A stretch of DNA of 61,915 nucleotides from Pelotomaculum sp. PtaU1.Bin035 (GTDB lineage: Bacteria > Bacillota > Desulfotomaculia > Desulfotomaculales > Pelotomaculaceae): positions 1 to 61,915 of the forward strand of contig MVRN01000084.1 of NCBI GenBank assembly GCA_002067965.1, read 5' to 3'. How positions within the stretch are numbered: position 1 is the stretch's first letter; each line of letters begins with the position of its first letter. The notes beneath the pieces are model-generated. The model had not been told where the DNA came from. It searched no databases and worked only from the letters and a program-made list of their open reading frames with translations. The position numbers and the translations under genes were made by a program. This document shows, in pieces, positions 8,633-18,268 of this stretch.

Positions 8633-8730
8633 CGGCTTTCTTTTTAGCAGCTCTTTGATTTCCGATTCTTTTAGATTGGAAATCAAAATGATCCCTCCAA
8701 AGCTGCTTATCCAAAATTCGCTGAAAGCCG
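8633..8730. repeat. Large nested palindrome in the nth / DUF4912 divergent region
   Basis: Three concentric inverted repeats share one centre. CGGCTTTC (8633-8640) pairs with GAAAGCCG (8723-8730), AGCAGCT (8646-8652) pairs within AAAGCTGCT (8699-8707), and TTTGATTTCC (8654-8663) pairs with GGAAATCAAA (8678-8687). The loop is 14 bases. Together they could fold into one long interrupted hairpin. No T-run follows on either strand, so it is not an intrinsic terminator. It occupies the gap 8541-8859, which holds no gene. It could be a small mobile palindromic element, a structured leader, or an operator. Confidence 0.6.
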
Positions 8731-8859
8731 AATAATACCTGCCAAGAAAGTAAATAAACCTTTTTCGTCCGGGCAATAATAAAAAAAAGCTTTTAAGTTA
8801 ACTCTATTATTCCACAAAATTTAAGTAATCTTATTATTTATGAAGGGGGACTCTACTCC

Positions 8860-9582
8860 ATGAATGTTTCGTTTCCATGGTTATTTTTAGCTGTAATACT
8901 GGTTCTGGTTGCAGGTATTTTTTTATGGCCGTTAAGGCGCAGCCAGCCGGTTAAAAAAAATGAATATAAAAACATGCCGCATCCTTCATTTAAAGAAGAA
9001 TACTCTGAAGAGTTAAATCTTCCAGTTTCCACATTACCGCAACACCGGACGGAACCTGAACTACCTCATCATTACGGTGTTGACAGGATGATCTTACTGG
9101 CGCGTGATCCACATTGGCTTTTTGCCTATTGGGAGATTACGGCAACAAAGCAAGATGAGTTTACTAAAAGATACGGACCGGCAGCCTGGTCCACAACCTA
9201 CCCGGTTCTACGTGTATATGATATAACCGGTGTGGACTTTAACGGCAAAAACGCGCTTGGATATATAGATATTCATGTCAGTGAAAATGCGGAAAACTGG
9301 TATGTCCACGTGGGAGAACCAGACCGTTCATTTTGCGTTGACCTTGGCCGGATGTTTCCAGACGGCCAGTTTATCACTCTATTAAGATCCAATACCGTAA
9401 CCACACCCAGGTCTTCACTCTCAGATTGCCTTGACGAAGAATGGATGTGGATCGAAGGGCTGTATCGCTCCATGGGCAGGATCCAATATGGCGCCAGTTC
9501 ATCCATGATCTTTGATGAACTGGCCTTGCGGGCAGGCGCCTTACCCCTTGGAATTAGCTCACCGGGCATTAAGCATAGTTAG
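8860..9582 (+). CDS. DUF4912 domain protein with N-terminal membrane anchor
   Basis: 240 residues. A hydrophobic helix at about 4-24 (FPWLFLAVILVLVAGIFLW) followed by RR suggests a membrane anchor with the rest in the cytoplasm. From about residue 72 the sequence matches DUF4912: MILLARDPHWLFAYWEIT, then LRVYDITG, and WYVHVGEPDRSFCVDLG, an immunoglobulin/carbohydrate-binding-like beta sandwich. The ATG at 8860 is preceded by AGGGGGA. It lies 44 bases before a GH57 branching enzyme in the same direction, an association typical of clostridial glucan clusters. This suggests it holds or senses alpha-glucan, which is inference only. Confidence 0.85.
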   Translation: MNVSFPWLFLAVILVLVAGIFLWPLRRSQPVKKNEYKNMPHPSFKEEYSEELNLPVSTLPQHRTEPELPHHYGVDRMILLARDPHWLFAYWEITATKQDEFTKRYGPAAWSTTYPVLRVYDITGVDFNGKNALGYIDIHVSENAENWYVHVGEPDRSFCVDLGRMFPDGQFITLLRSNTVTTPRSSLSDCLDEEWMWIEGLYRSMGRIQYGASSSMIFDELALRAGALPLGISSPGIKHS

Positions 9583-9626
9583 TAGTGAAAAAATTTTTTA
9601 CACTATGTTATTGAAAGGAGTCCATT

Positions 9627-11243
9627 ATGTCAAAAGGTTATCTATGCCTGGTTTTACACGCGCACTTGCCTTACGTGCGCCATCCTGAACATGAAGATTT
9701 TTTAGAGGAGAAGTGGCTTTACGAAGCAATTACAGAAACATACATTCCACTAATCCAAGTTATCGACCGGCTTATCGAAGATAACGTCTTGTTCCGGCTA
9801 ACTATCACCCTGTCCCCGCCGCTGCTCTCGATGTTTACCGACCCGCTCCTGCAGGAGCGCTATGTGCGCCATCTTTCAAAACTAATCGAACTGGCAGACA
9901 AGGAAGAAAGCCGTACTTATGGGGGCCCTTTCCATGAAGTTGCCTTAATGTATAAAAAAAGCTTACGGGATACTTTCTCCACTTTTTGTGACCGTTATAA
10001 CCGTAACCTGGTATCTGCTTTTAAAAACTTTCAGGACGAAAACCGCCTTGAGATTATCACCTGTGCTGCCACCCACGGCTATTTACCTTTAATGATGCTG
10101 AATCCGGAGGCGGTACGTGCCCAAGTAAAAACCGCAGTTGACTTGCATACCCGGCTACTGGGCAAGCCGCCCGCGGGTATCTGGCTGCCTGAATGCGCCT
10201 ACGCTCAAGGTGTTGATGAAATACTAAAAGAATGCGGACTAAAATTCTTTTTTACTGACTCTCACGGAGTGCTATATGCCTCACACCGGCCACGCTTCGG
10301 GATTTTTGCGCCAATTTATTGCCCCTCCGGGGTTGCAGCCTTTGGAAGAGACATGGAGTCTTCAAAACAAGTCTGGAGCGCTCAAGAAGGCTACCCCGGT
10401 GATTATGAATACCGGGAATTCTACCGGGATATAGGATTCGACCTTGATCTTGACTATATCAAGCCTTATATCCACCCGGACGGGATCAGGACACACACCG
10501 GAATAAAGTACTATAAGATTACAGGTAAGGTGGACTTAAGCCAGAAGGAGCCCTATAATCCCTGGCGGGCTGATGAAAAAGCGGCGCAGCACGCCGGTAA
10601 TTTTATGTTCAACCGCCAGCAGCAAATCTACCACCTTTCCAAGCTGATGGAGAGACCTCCGATTATTGTAGCGCCCTATGACGCCGAGTTATTCGGACAC
10701 TGGTGGTTTGAAGGACCACGTTGGCTGGACTACCTTATTCGCAAAATAGCCTTTGATCAGGAAGTCCTTGAAATGGTAACTCCCAGTGACTACCTACAGC
10801 GGTTCTCCTGTAATCAAGTGGCTACGCCATGCTCTTCAAGTTGGGGCAACAAAGGTTACCATGAGGTATGGCTTTGCGGCGCAAATGATTGGATCTACCG
10901 GCACCTGCACATGGCGGCAGGAATGATGATAACCCTCGCCAATAAGCATCGCAATGCCGGCGGACTGTACAGGCGGGCGCTAAATCAGGCGGCGCGCGAA
11001 CTTCTTCTAGCACAAAGCAGTGATTGGGCATTTATTATGAGTACAGGCACCATGGTTGAATACGCAATAAAGCGGTCAAAAAACCACCTGTTAAATTTTC
11101 TCCGGCTATACAAAGAAATCCAAGGCGGGCATATCGATGAGGGCCACCTGATTCATCTGGAAAACAGCAACAATATATTCCCGGATATCGACTATAATTG
11201 GTACGCTACCAGGGTGGATCTTCCTAAAGCCGCTTCAATATAA
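9627..11243 (+). CDS. GH57 1,4-alpha-glucan branching enzyme
   Basis: A 538-residue glycoside hydrolase family 57 enzyme (DUF1957 type) introducing alpha-1,6 branches into glycogen-like polymer. It opens with GYLCLVLHAHLPYVRHPEH, the family hallmark. The nucleophile is Glu189 in GIWLPECAY and the acid/base is Asp352 in APYDAELFGHWWFEGP. The C-terminal helical domain carries the conserved SSDWAFIMSTGTM. The ATG at 9627 has GAAAGGAG at good spacing. It follows the DUF4912 gene and faces the glucan genes on the other strand across a two-way terminator. Confidence 0.93.
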   Translation: MSKGYLCLVLHAHLPYVRHPEHEDFLEEKWLYEAITETYIPLIQVIDRLIEDNVLFRLTITLSPPLLSMFTDPLLQERYVRHLSKLIELADKEESRTYGGPFHEVALMYKKSLRDTFSTFCDRYNRNLVSAFKNFQDENRLEIITCAATHGYLPLMMLNPEAVRAQVKTAVDLHTRLLGKPPAGIWLPECAYAQGVDEILKECGLKFFFTDSHGVLYASHRPRFGIFAPIYCPSGVAAFGRDMESSKQVWSAQEGYPGDYEYREFYRDIGFDLDLDYIKPYIHPDGIRTHTGIKYYKITGKVDLSQKEPYNPWRADEKAAQHAGNFMFNRQQQIYHLSKLMERPPIIVAPYDAELFGHWWFEGPRWLDYLIRKIAFDQEVLEMVTPSDYLQRFSCNQVATPCSSSWGNKGYHEVWLCGANDWIYRHLHMAAGMMITLANKHRNAGGLYRRALNQAARELLLAQSSDWAFIMSTGTMVEYAIKRSKNHLLNFLRLYKEIQGGHIDEGHLIHLENSNNIFPDIDYNWYATRVDLPKAASI

Positions 11244-11256
11244 TACTATAAAAATT

Positions 11257-11293
11257 ACTATGTCCAGTAGGCAGCTTCTACTGGACACAGTTA
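11257..11293. terminator. Bidirectional intrinsic terminator
   Basis: TGTCCAGTAG (11261-11270) and CTACTGGACA (11278-11287) form a ten-pair stem with a seven-base loop between the convergent genes ending at 11243 and 11303. T-rich tails follow on both strands (TTATTTTTA on plus, AATTTTTATAG on minus). Confidence 0.85.
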
Positions 11294-11302
11294 TTTTTAC
11301 AT

Positions 11303-13774
11303 TTAATTTATACTTTCAGTTATATCACCAATTTTTTTGATATACATATCAGTTAAAGATTCAGCTATTTCCATGGTACTACCTTCACTGAAAACCCGGC
11401 ATACAGGTTTATCAGGATCAGGAAGTACGAGCGCCCAGCCGTCCTGGTGAAACACTTTAACCCCGTCCAACAACTCAAGACGCCCACTTGAGGGTTCTTG
11501 AATTAAACGCCTGATAACCCGGCCTTTAGTCTCCCAGGGTACCGGAACCTCCTTTTTATCTGTAAAAAAGGAGGGTATTTCTGTGATTAGCTCCGAAAGT
11601 AAAATTCTATGCTGTGCAATATAGTCCAATATTTTTACCAAAGCCGAAAATGCGTCAAAATGAAGGGAAAATTGTGAAACTCCTCCCAAATCTTCCTGTA
11701 TCAGTATTTGGTACAAAAAATCCTGAATGGTGGTTTTAGTCCGCACCACCCTTCCCTTGTAGCGTTCAGCCAGCGCTTCTATTGTTTGTGGGGCCGTTAC
11801 CGGCACCACTACCGGGCCTTTTTGTTCTTTGAGGATGATCAAGGAAATTAAAGCAGTCAGCAAATCACCTTGGATTATCTGTCCCTTGTCGTCAATTAGA
11901 ATCAGGCGGTCAGCATTGGAATCCAGCACCGCCCCGGCATCAAAGCCGCTTTCCACTACTGAAAAGGCTATGGATGATAGTATTTCCTGGCAAAAATGCC
12001 AACCGTGAAATTTGTTCCCGGCTTTTTCCGGCCAGTAGTTTTCCAGTGAAAACCCAAGTTCTTCAGCCAGGCCGGTGACAAAACCTGCCAGATTGTTCCG
12101 GTCAAAGGACAGCAGTAATTTATAACGGGCGTTTCGCAACATACCAGTATTTAATCCGGCAATTGTTTCCGACAGGTAGGACCGGGGCATGTCCTGCACA
12201 CTTACCGGCGGAATAATCCGGCTTACTTCAGTCCGTGTAAAGTCTTCCCGGGCAAGGGCATTTTCCACCTTACGCTCTGTGCCGCGAGATATATTGCCAC
12301 CACGAGAGTCAGTAAATACCAAGGTCACCCGATCTGGCGACAGGTGCGAAATTTTCGCGTGCACTCCTCCATTACACTCCAGGGAACGGACTGCATAACG
12401 AAGCATCGGAGTTATTCCTGTTCCCAGGTCCAATATCGCGGCGCCGGTAGATTGTAATCCGCTAATCACCGCTTTCTTAATCATAAGCGAAGCAGCGTAG
12501 TTATCGCTGCAAACCGCGAGGCGCGCCCCAGTCCCGGATATTGATCCGAAAGCCGCCCCTACCATGGCAGCAAATTCGGGGGTAATCTCTACATTAATTA
12601 TGCCACTGATCCCTTCAAAACCAAAATATTTTTTCGGTGAACAGGTTCCCCATATTAAACTTCTCTGTACGGTGGCACCGGTTTCCACCAGTTTATGGGG
12701 CCATAGCTTAACATCGGGCTTTAAAAGACTGTTTTCCTGAATGATTGAATCATCGCCAACTACCGCACCTTCATAAATACCCGAGTTGGCGTGCACCTGT
12801 ACCCGGCTGCAGACGATTGCGCCTCTTAATGCAGTATTATTACCAATATAAACATTGCTCCATAGAACGCTTCTCTTTATTGAAGCCCTTTCTTGCAGCA
12901 AACAGCCGTTTCCCAACACGGTTAGAGGCTCGATCCGTACACCGGCGCTTAACCCGCAGCCTGCCCCGATCAATGCGGGGCCCTCAATTGAAGCGCCGGA
13001 ATCGATTGAAACACTTTCCTCCACCCAAACCCGGGGTAAGATTTCAGTACCCGGCATTTTGATTTTTACTTTACCGGAAAGCGCGTCATGATGCGCCCCC
13101 AAGTATTGCTGAAGATTGCCTATATCACACCAGTAACCGGGGAGAACCAAACCGAATAACGGCTTTTGATTCCTCAACAGCAAAGGAAACAAGTCCTGGC
13201 TAAAGTCAAATTTTTGGCCGGGGGCGAAATATGCCAATACCTCCGGTTCAAGCACGTAAATACCGGTGTTGACCGTGTCGCTGAACACCTCACCCCAACC
13301 CGGCTTTTCTAAAAACTGATTTATTTTCCCGTCCTTACCGGTAATTACCACGCCATATTCCAGTGGACAGTCGACCCTGGTAAGTACTAGAGTCGCAATC
13401 GAACCTCGTTTTTTATGAAACTCCACCGCACGGGACAGTTCCAGATCGGTTAACGCGTCCCCACTAATTACAACAAAGGTTTCATCAAGGAAATCGGCAG
13501 CATTTTTTACGCTGCCGGCGGTACCCAAGGGAACATCTTCCACAAAATACTGTAAGTTAACTCCGTATTCCTCACCGTCAGCAAAATAATCCCGAATCGC
13601 TTCCGGCTGATATTGCAAGGTTACCCCGATATCAGTAATACCATGTTCTTTTAAGAGTTCCACGATGTGAACCATGATAGGCCGGTTTAAAACCGGTACC
13701 ATAGGCTTCGGTCTGCCGCAAGTGAGGGGTCTGAGACGCGATCCTTCACCGCCTGCCATAATGATAGCCTTCAT
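11303..13774 (-). CDS. Sugar-1-phosphate nucleotidyltransferase fused to a degenerate phosphomannomutase-like domain
   Basis: 823 residues with three parts. Residues 1-230 are a nucleotidyltransferase ([13 protein letters not shown], the metal-site SGDALTD, EKPGWGE). Residues 240-370 are a left-handed beta-helix of hexapeptide repeats. Residues 380-820 resemble phosphohexomutases. In the last part the usual TASHNP phosphoserine loop reads KISHLSP (475-480), the DGDGDR metal loop reads DSNADR (618-623), and the sugar-binding GEESGH loop reads GGVSQFSLH. The mutase half is therefore probably inactive or altered. The family is usually annotated mannose-1-phosphate guanylyltransferase, but its place beside glucan genes would also suit an ADP-glucose or other NDP-glucose supplier. 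ATG with GGAGG six bases upstream. Confidence 0.88.
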   Translation of the reverse strand: MKAIIMAGGEGSRLRPLTCGRPKPMVPVLNRPIMVHIVELLKEHGITDIGVTLQYQPEAIRDYFADGEEYGVNLQYFVEDVPLGTAGSVKNAADFLDETFVVISGDALTDLELSRAVEFHKKRGSIATLVLTRVDCPLEYGVVITGKDGKINQFLEKPGWGEVFSDTVNTGIYVLEPEVLAYFAPGQKFDFSQDLFPLLLRNQKPLFGLVLPGYWCDIGNLQQYLGAHHDALSGKVKIKMPGTEILPRVWVEESVSIDSGASIEGPALIGAGCGLSAGVRIEPLTVLGNGCLLQERASIKRSVLWSNVYIGNNTALRGAIVCSRVQVHANSGIYEGAVVGDDSIIQENSLLKPDVKLWPHKLVETGATVQRSLIWGTCSPKKYFGFEGISGIINVEITPEFAAMVGAAFGSISGTGARLAVCSDNYAASLMIKKAVISGLQSTGAAILDLGTGITPMLRYAVRSLECNGGVHAKISHLSPDRVTLVFTDSRGGNISRGTERKVENALAREDFTRTEVSRIIPPVSVQDMPRSYLSETIAGLNTGMLRNARYKLLLSFDRNNLAGFVTGLAEELGFSLENYWPEKAGNKFHGWHFCQEILSSIAFSVVESGFDAGAVLDSNADRLILIDDKGQIIQGDLLTALISLIILKEQKGPVVVPVTAPQTIEALAERYKGRVVRTKTTIQDFLYQILIQEDLGGVSQFSLHFDAFSALVKILDYIAQHRILLSELITEIPSFFTDKKEVPVPWETKGRVIRRLIQEPSSGRLELLDGVKVFHQDGWALVLPDPDKPVCRVFSEGSTMEIAESLTDMYIKKIGDITESIN

Positions 13775-13796
13775 GAAGAAACCTCCGTTTTTTAAT

Positions 13797-15044
13797 TTAA
13801 GAATTTCTTGTTAACATACGGCTCACCCGGCTTAATACCCTGTCCTGCCGGTTGGCTGCCAACCAGGAAGTACTCCGGTGTGCTTCCCATACCTCCCGGT
13901 AAACCGAGGCTGTTTGCCAGGCAATCTTTCTCCAGTTAAATTCATTAAGAGCACGCCTGTAAGCGTTTTCTTTTAATTTATTACCCAACCCGGGCTGTTT
14001 TAAAATAGCCAAAATATTTTGCGCCAGGGAGTGACTGTCACCCGTATAGGCTTTGAGGCCGTCCAGGCCGTGATTTACAATTTCAGCCAAGCCGCCGCTG
14101 TCAGCTACCACCACTGGTGTCCGGGCAGCCATTGATTCCAGTGCCACAATCCCGAATGGCTCGTACAAACTGGGAAAAACAGCCACATCAGCCCAACTGT
14201 AAAGGTTGTTCCTAACCACATCGTTTATGTATCCGGTAAAGTATACCCTGTTGGCAATACCAAGCATCATAGCCTGCCTTCTTAATGAATCCATAAAAGG
14301 ACCTTTGCCGGCTATGACAAACTTTGTCTGAGGATGATGGGTCAGGATTTCAGGCGCCGCGTCCAGTAAAACCTGAACACCCTTTTCCCTCACCAGTCTC
14401 CCTACATAAAAGACTATTTTTTCATCCGGGGCGGCATAATCACTGCGCTGCGCACTGGTTTCCCGAACCTTGAAGTTAGTATGGTCGACCCCATTTGGGA
14501 TAACCGTGATTTTATCCTGGGGAACCTGAAAAATGTTTCTTAATTCACCTTCCATATAGTGGCTGCAACAAATTACCCGCCAGGATTCATAAGTGAGCCA
14601 CCACTCGATATCACTGATATGTCTTTGTATGTCATTATGCAAACCCTGGTTGCGGCCGTATTCCGTAGCGTGGATAGTAGCCACCAGAGGTTTCTTCCAG
14701 GCATGTTTGAGCGCCCGCGCGGCATAAGCCACCAACCAGTCATGGGCGTGCAGGACGTGGATCTCACCCAGGTCGTCAAGAAGAGAAATAGCCCGTTCCA
14801 GCAAGGCGATGTTAAATTGAGCGACCCAGGTAACAAAATCATGCGATGATACTTGATAAGGCTCGACCCGGTAGACTTTTACCCCGTGCACATTTTCAAA
14901 AAAAGGCGTCCCTTGACCACCTGAGGTAATCAGGTGGACGTCCACTCCGTTTTCAACCATGGCATTAGTCAGGTCGTATACGTGCTGAGCCAGTCCACCC
15001 ACGCTTTTGGGCGGGTACTCCCAGGATAACATCAACACTCTCAA
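13797..15044 (-). CDS. GT4 glycosyltransferase, probable alpha-glucan (glycogen) synthase
   Basis: 415 residues of GT-B fold. The N-terminal domain starts [20 protein letters not shown], like starch/glycogen synthases of the GT4 type, and includes VLHAHDWL and [14 protein letters not shown]. The C-terminal nucleotide-sugar domain has [16 protein letters not shown] and the E-X7-E motif [13 protein letters not shown]. The TTG at 15044 is chosen because AGGAGG lies ten bases upstream; codons back to 15086 precede the binding site. It follows, in transcription order, the starch-binding domain gene and precedes the nucleotidyltransferase 22 bases away. The trio plausibly makes activated sugar and polymer together. 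The exact donor is not determined by the sequence. Confidence 0.88.
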   Translation of the reverse strand: MRVLMLSWEYPPKSVGGLAQHVYDLTNAMVENGVDVHLITSGGQGTPFFENVHGVKVYRVEPYQVSSHDFVTWVAQFNIALLERAISLLDDLGEIHVLHAHDWLVAYAARALKHAWKKPLVATIHATEYGRNQGLHNDIQRHISDIEWWLTYESWRVICCSHYMEGELRNIFQVPQDKITVIPNGVDHTNFKVRETSAQRSDYAAPDEKIVFYVGRLVREKGVQVLLDAAPEILTHHPQTKFVIAGKGPFMDSLRRQAMMLGIANRVYFTGYINDVVRNNLYSWADVAVFPSLYEPFGIVALESMAARTPVVVADSGGLAEIVNHGLDGLKAYTGDSHSLAQNILAILKQPGLGNKLKENAYRRALNEFNWRKIAWQTASVYREVWEAHRSTSWLAANRQDRVLSRVSRMLTRNS

Positions 15045-15140
15045 AAGATTCAAACCTCCTTCTGACTTTTGGTGATAATACTCCATATTTGTATCATGTT
15101 GCTAGTCCACTATGTTCAGAAAGCAATACTTTCAGGCAAA

Positions 15141-15174
15141 CCGAAAATCCCTACCGGGATTCTGGTAGGGATTT
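15141..15174 (-). terminator. Intrinsic terminator after the starch-binding gene
   Basis: AAATCCCTACC (15145-15155) and GGTAGGGATTT (15164-15174) form an eleven-pair stem with an eight-base loop. It starts just after the stop at 15181 on the minus strand, and the T-tail is short (TTTTCGG). It also lies before the GT4 gene, so read-through to the glucan genes is likely to be partial. Confidence 0.7.
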
Positions 15175-15180
15175 ATCTTT

Positions 15181-15558
15181 CTAATAACGTTGGCTTCCGT
15201 CGTGAATTTGAAAGCTCCAGTTGGCCCCGTTATTATTATCCCAGTTATTCGCCGTATCCCTGAAGCAGAAATGGAACCTGTCTTCGAAATCTGAAACAGT
15301 CACATCACTCACCCATCCCCATCCGGTGCGTTCCATACGCAGATCGGTCACATCACGCCATTCTTTCTCGCTGCCATAGCCATAGCGCAGGTATACCTGC
15401 CCGTTTCCTTCTTTGCCAAGCAAACCGTTATAAAAGATTGTTACTTCCTGGCCCGCGGTAATCGGTTTCGGATCTACCACAACACCACCGGGATAATCAG
15501 CTTTGTGCATAGCCTTTAGCCGTGCCTCACCGTCTCCAAACCTGCTCGGGTTGGCCAC
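15181..15558 (-). CDS. Free-standing starch-binding domain protein (CBM25/53-like)
   Basis: A 125-residue protein consisting of little more than one carbohydrate-binding domain. The pattern FYNGLLGKEGNGQVYLRYG, an aromatic WRDVTDLRMERTGWGW, and FHFCFRDTANNWDNN match CBM25/CBM53 modules that bind alpha-1,4-glucan through Trp and Tyr. There is no signal peptide, so it probably works inside the cell. The GTG at 15558 is nine bases after GAGGAG and is preferred to the upstream TTG that overlaps that site. In other organisms such modules are fused to starch synthases; here the domain is separate and next to a GT4 synthase. It may target that synthase to its polymer (inference). Confidence 0.82.
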   Translation of the reverse strand: MANPSRFGDGEARLKAMHKADYPGGVVVDPKPITAGQEVTIFYNGLLGKEGNGQVYLRYGYGSEKEWRDVTDLRMERTGWGWVSDVTVSDFEDRFHFCFRDTANNWDNNNGANWSFQIHDGSQRY

Positions 15559-15682
15559 TGCAATCAACTCCTCGGAAAATTTTTCTTTATTAGTATGGTT
15601 TATCTTAAATTTTTTATACTAAAACAGAAAGAACAATGGGAATAGAAAAAAGTCTAGAATTATCATAGAGATACCGCGCATG

Positions 15683-15707
15683 AAAAAACGAGTGAATTTT
15701 CATCCAC
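15683..15707 (-). terminator. Intrinsic terminator of the leuCD-like pair
   Basis: On the minus strand GTGGAT, a GAAA tetraloop and ATTCAC (15707-15692) form a short six-pair stem including one G-T pair, followed by TCG and six Ts (A-run 15683-15688). It lies 76 bases beyond the small-subunit stop. The rest of 15559-15782 shows no convincing gene. Confidence 0.65.
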
Positions 15708-15782
15708 CCGTTGTCTTGAGTCCACTTCATTTTTTTATTAAATATTCTTCCTGCGTTAGGCCACAGGCATATACCCCTATTT

Positions 15783-16283
15783 CTAATCAAAATTGAATCC
15801 GCCGTACTCCCGGAAATGGGCAGCCAAACCACCGTCATTCAGAATCTTGATCATTACTGCCGGTAATGGTTTAACCGGGATAGTGGCGCCTTTTGTCTTG
15901 TTTTCGATTATTCCGGCTGCCAAGTTGACGGTTAGTTCATCCCCCTGGTCAATCTGGCCGGTATCACACTCCACCACGGGCAGTCCGGTATTTATGGCGT
16001 TCCGGTAAAAAATACGGGCGAAGGATTTGGCCAGCACCGCACTTACGTCCGCGTATTTAATCGCTAAGGGAGCCTGCTCCCGGGAAGAACCACAGCCAAA
16101 ATTGGTACCGCCGATAATAAAGTCACCTGCTGTTACTTTTCCGTAAAATCCCGGATCGAGGTCTTCCATCACATGCTTGGCCAGCTCTTTCATGTCAAGG
16201 GTCTTAAATTTATATTTACCCGATATAATATAATCGGTATTTACATCATTGCCAAATTTATGGGCTTTTCCATTAAACTGCAT
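15783..16283 (-). CDS. leuD: 3-isopropylmalate dehydratase-type small subunit
   Basis: 166 residues, the swivelling domain of the two-subunit aconitase family. Visible are FGNDVNTDYIISGKY near the N-terminus and GGTNFGCGSSREQAP, the substrate-binding Ser/Arg loop. The ATG at 16283 follows AGGTG. It lies 30 bases after the large subunit and works with it. The specificity loop after the NTD motif reads GKYKFKT, which is not the usual leucine-pathway signature I would expect. No other leucine genes are nearby. Homoaconitate, 2,3-dimethylmalate or citrate-type substrates remain possible. Confidence 0.9.
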   Translation of the reverse strand: MQFNGKAHKFGNDVNTDYIISGKYKFKTLDMKELAKHVMEDLDPGFYGKVTAGDFIIGGTNFGCGSSREQAPLAIKYADVSAVLAKSFARIFYRNAINTGLPVVECDTGQIDQGDELTVNLAAGIIENKTKGATIPVKPLPAVMIKILNDGGLAAHFREYGGFNFD

Positions 16284-16313
16284 AAAAACACCTACTTTTA
16301 CAATATTCTATAG

Positions 16314-17570
16314 TTATTTAATAAATTTTCGCGGATCGGTAATTTCCCCGGTAATAGCGCTGGCGGCTACTGTGGCAGGGGAGGCGAGAAAAATCTCTGC
16401 TTTAGAGTTACCCATCCTTCCTTTGAAATTACGATTGGCTGTGGAAATGACCGTTTCTCCGTCGGATGGAACACCATTGTGGGTACCAACGCATGGCCCG
16501 CAACCTGTAGTTACTACAGCCGCGCCGGACTCAACCAGTGTCTGGATAACTCCTTCCGCCATCGCATCTAAAAAGACCCGCCGGGAGGCCGGCGCCACAA
16601 TTAGGCGAACTTCCCGGTGAATTTTACGGCCAGCCAGGATACCGGCAGCAATACGCAGGTCTTCCAGCCTGCCGTTGGTGCAGGTGCCCAGCACTGCCTG
16701 CTGAATGGGTTTCCCTGCCACCTCGCTTACAGGGGCTACATTATCAACCTGATGTGGCTTGGCCACTTGAGGTTCCAGCTTTGATACATCGTATTCCCGT
16801 ACATCAGCATATACTGCGTCCCGGTCGGCAGTCACAGGGATAAATTGCCGTTTAGTAAACCGGCTCAACCAGTCGAAGGTTGTTTCATCCGCCTCCATCA
16901 GGCCGGCTTTCGCACCCATTTCAATGGCCATATTAGCAATTGTAAAGCGAGCCTCCTGGGACAGAGCGCTGATCGCTTCGCCGGTATATTCGGCAGACAT
17001 GTAGGTAGCCCCGTCGGCAGTAACATCCCCGATCAAATACAAGATCAGGTCCTTGGAAAATACGCCCGGACGCAGCGTTCCGTTACAGACAAACCTAATC
17101 GTCTCAGGAACCTTGAACCACATCCGGCCAGAGATTAACCCCCCGGCCAGGTCGGTGGAACCAACTCCGGTTGAAAAAGCGTTCAATGCCCCATAAGTAC
17201 AAGTATGAGAGTCAGCGCCAATGACCAAGCTGCCCGGTCCAACCTCTCCGCTCTCGGGTATAAGCTGGTGGCACACGCCTTCACCGATATCGTAAATACG
17301 GAATCCCTTTTCCCTGGTGAATTCCCTCATTAACTTGTGCAAGGCGGAAACACCTTCATTTGGACTGGGGGCGCTGTGGTCAATCACAAAAGCCACTCTG
17401 GACGGGTCAAAAACATCCTTGCCATTCATTTCGTGAAAAGCGCTTATAGCCAGCGGAGCTGTTCCGTCCTGGCCCATCACGTAGTCGACACGCGCTACCA
17501 CAATTTCATTGGCGCGTGCTGATTGGCCGCAATGATTGGAAAGGATCTTTTCAATAATCGTTTGGCCCAA
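16314..17570 (-). CDS. leuC: 3-isopropylmalate dehydratase/homoaconitase-type large subunit
   Basis: 418 residues carrying the [4Fe-4S] dehydratase core. The cluster cysteines are seen in GADSHTCTYGALNAF, GTCTNGRLEDL and CGPCVGTHNGVP. The family usually has about 420 residues in this shorter HacA/LeuC2 type. The TTG at 17570 follows AGAGGG. A TTGACA (minus strand, 17625-17620) stands upstream but only 15 bases from a TATACG, so the promoter is weak or activator-dependent. The enzyme catalyses reversible dehydration/hydration of a hydroxy-dicarboxylic acid; the exact acid is uncertain because leuA and leuB are absent here. Confidence 0.9.
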   Translation of the reverse strand: MGQTIIEKILSNHCGQSARANEIVVARVDYVMGQDGTAPLAISAFHEMNGKDVFDPSRVAFVIDHSAPSPNEGVSALHKLMREFTREKGFRIYDIGEGVCHQLIPESGEVGPGSLVIGADSHTCTYGALNAFSTGVGSTDLAGGLISGRMWFKVPETIRFVCNGTLRPGVFSKDLILYLIGDVTADGATYMSAEYTGEAISALSQEARFTIANMAIEMGAKAGLMEADETTFDWLSRFTKRQFIPVTADRDAVYADVREYDVSKLEPQVAKPHQVDNVAPVSEVAGKPIQQAVLGTCTNGRLEDLRIAAGILAGRKIHREVRLIVAPASRRVFLDAMAEGVIQTLVESGAAVVTTGCGPCVGTHNGVPSDGETVISTANRNFKGRMGNSKAEIFLASPATVAASAITGEITDPRKFIK

Positions 17571-17783
17571 GATTAATCCCTCTTTCTAAAATAATCTTCG
17601 TATACATAAACCAGCTCCTTGTCAAAAAGCAGTCGCTTCATCGAAACCGCATGGGAGCAAATACTGGGCAATAATTCCTTTTGGCCCAACAATCGTTTTC
17701 CACGGGACCATCTACAAATGAATATTACCATAAATTTATTTAACTTTAAAGCGAAAAATGAAACAATCGTTCCGCCCGAAACC

Positions 17784-17812
17784 TTGTCATTAAGAAAAAA
17801 GGGATGTATAAT
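17784..17812 (+). promoter_or_regulatory. Sigma-A type promoter
   Basis: TTGTCA (17784-17789) and TATAAT (17807-17812) with a 17-base spacer, about 80 bases before the carbonic-anhydrase-like gene at 17891. The gap 17571-17890 otherwise holds no gene I can support. Confidence 0.75.
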
Positions 17813-17890
17813 ATATTATGAAGTAATATAAAAAAATCTAGTACTGGAAGGGGGATAATAATATTTATAACACAGGAAAGGAGGGGGGAG

Positions 17891-18268
17891 ATGGCGCACG
17901 GAGTTTTCGGCACCGCGATTAACTGTATGGACGGCAGGACGCAGTTACCAGTAAATGAATACCTAAAAAAACGATATCAGCTTGATTTCGTTGATACAAT
18001 TACTGAACCAGGTCCGGTAATAATATTAGCTGAAAACCAGGCGGGAGTAGCTTCAATCCAACATAGGGTTAAGATTTCTGTAGAAGCGCACGGTTCAAAG
18101 TTAATTGCTATTGTGGCTCATCATGATTGCGCGGGTAATCCGGTTCCCAAGGAGATACAATTAGAGCAGCTGGAAGCTGCCCTTAAAGCTGTTCGTGCCT
18201 GGTATAGCGAAGTACAGTGCATTGGGTTATGGGTAAATGATAAATGGCAGGTCGAGCCTGTAGATTAG
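17891..18268 (+). CDS. Small beta-carbonic-anhydrase-like protein
   Basis: 125 residues, shorter than true beta-carbonic anhydrases (about 180-220). The zinc-site pattern C-X-D-X-R (CMDGR, residues 12-16) and H-X2-C (AHHDCAGNP, about 76-84) is preserved with the usual spacing, so zinc binding is likely. It has no signal peptide. The ATG is preceded by the very strong AGGAGGGGGG and by a near-consensus promoter, so expression should be high. The next gene on the same strand is an oxalate/formate-type transporter. A role in bicarbonate/CO2 handling is possible but unproven, and activity of this compact form is uncertain. Confidence 0.8.
   Translation: MAHGVFGTAINCMDGRTQLPVNEYLKKRYQLDFVDTITEPGPVIILAENQAGVASIQHRVKISVEAHGSKLIAIVAHHDCAGNPVPKEIQLEQLEAALKAVRAWYSEVQCIGLWVNDKWQVEPVD

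Noticed and set aside
15614-15838. A 74-residue minus-strand open frame overlapping the end of leuD
   Set aside because: It runs through the terminator at 15683-15707 and lacks a start signal.
17619-17831. A 70-residue plus-strand open frame between leuC and the carbonic-anhydrase-like gene
   Set aside because: No ribosome binding site, composition unlike a protein, and it covers the promoter at 17784-17812.
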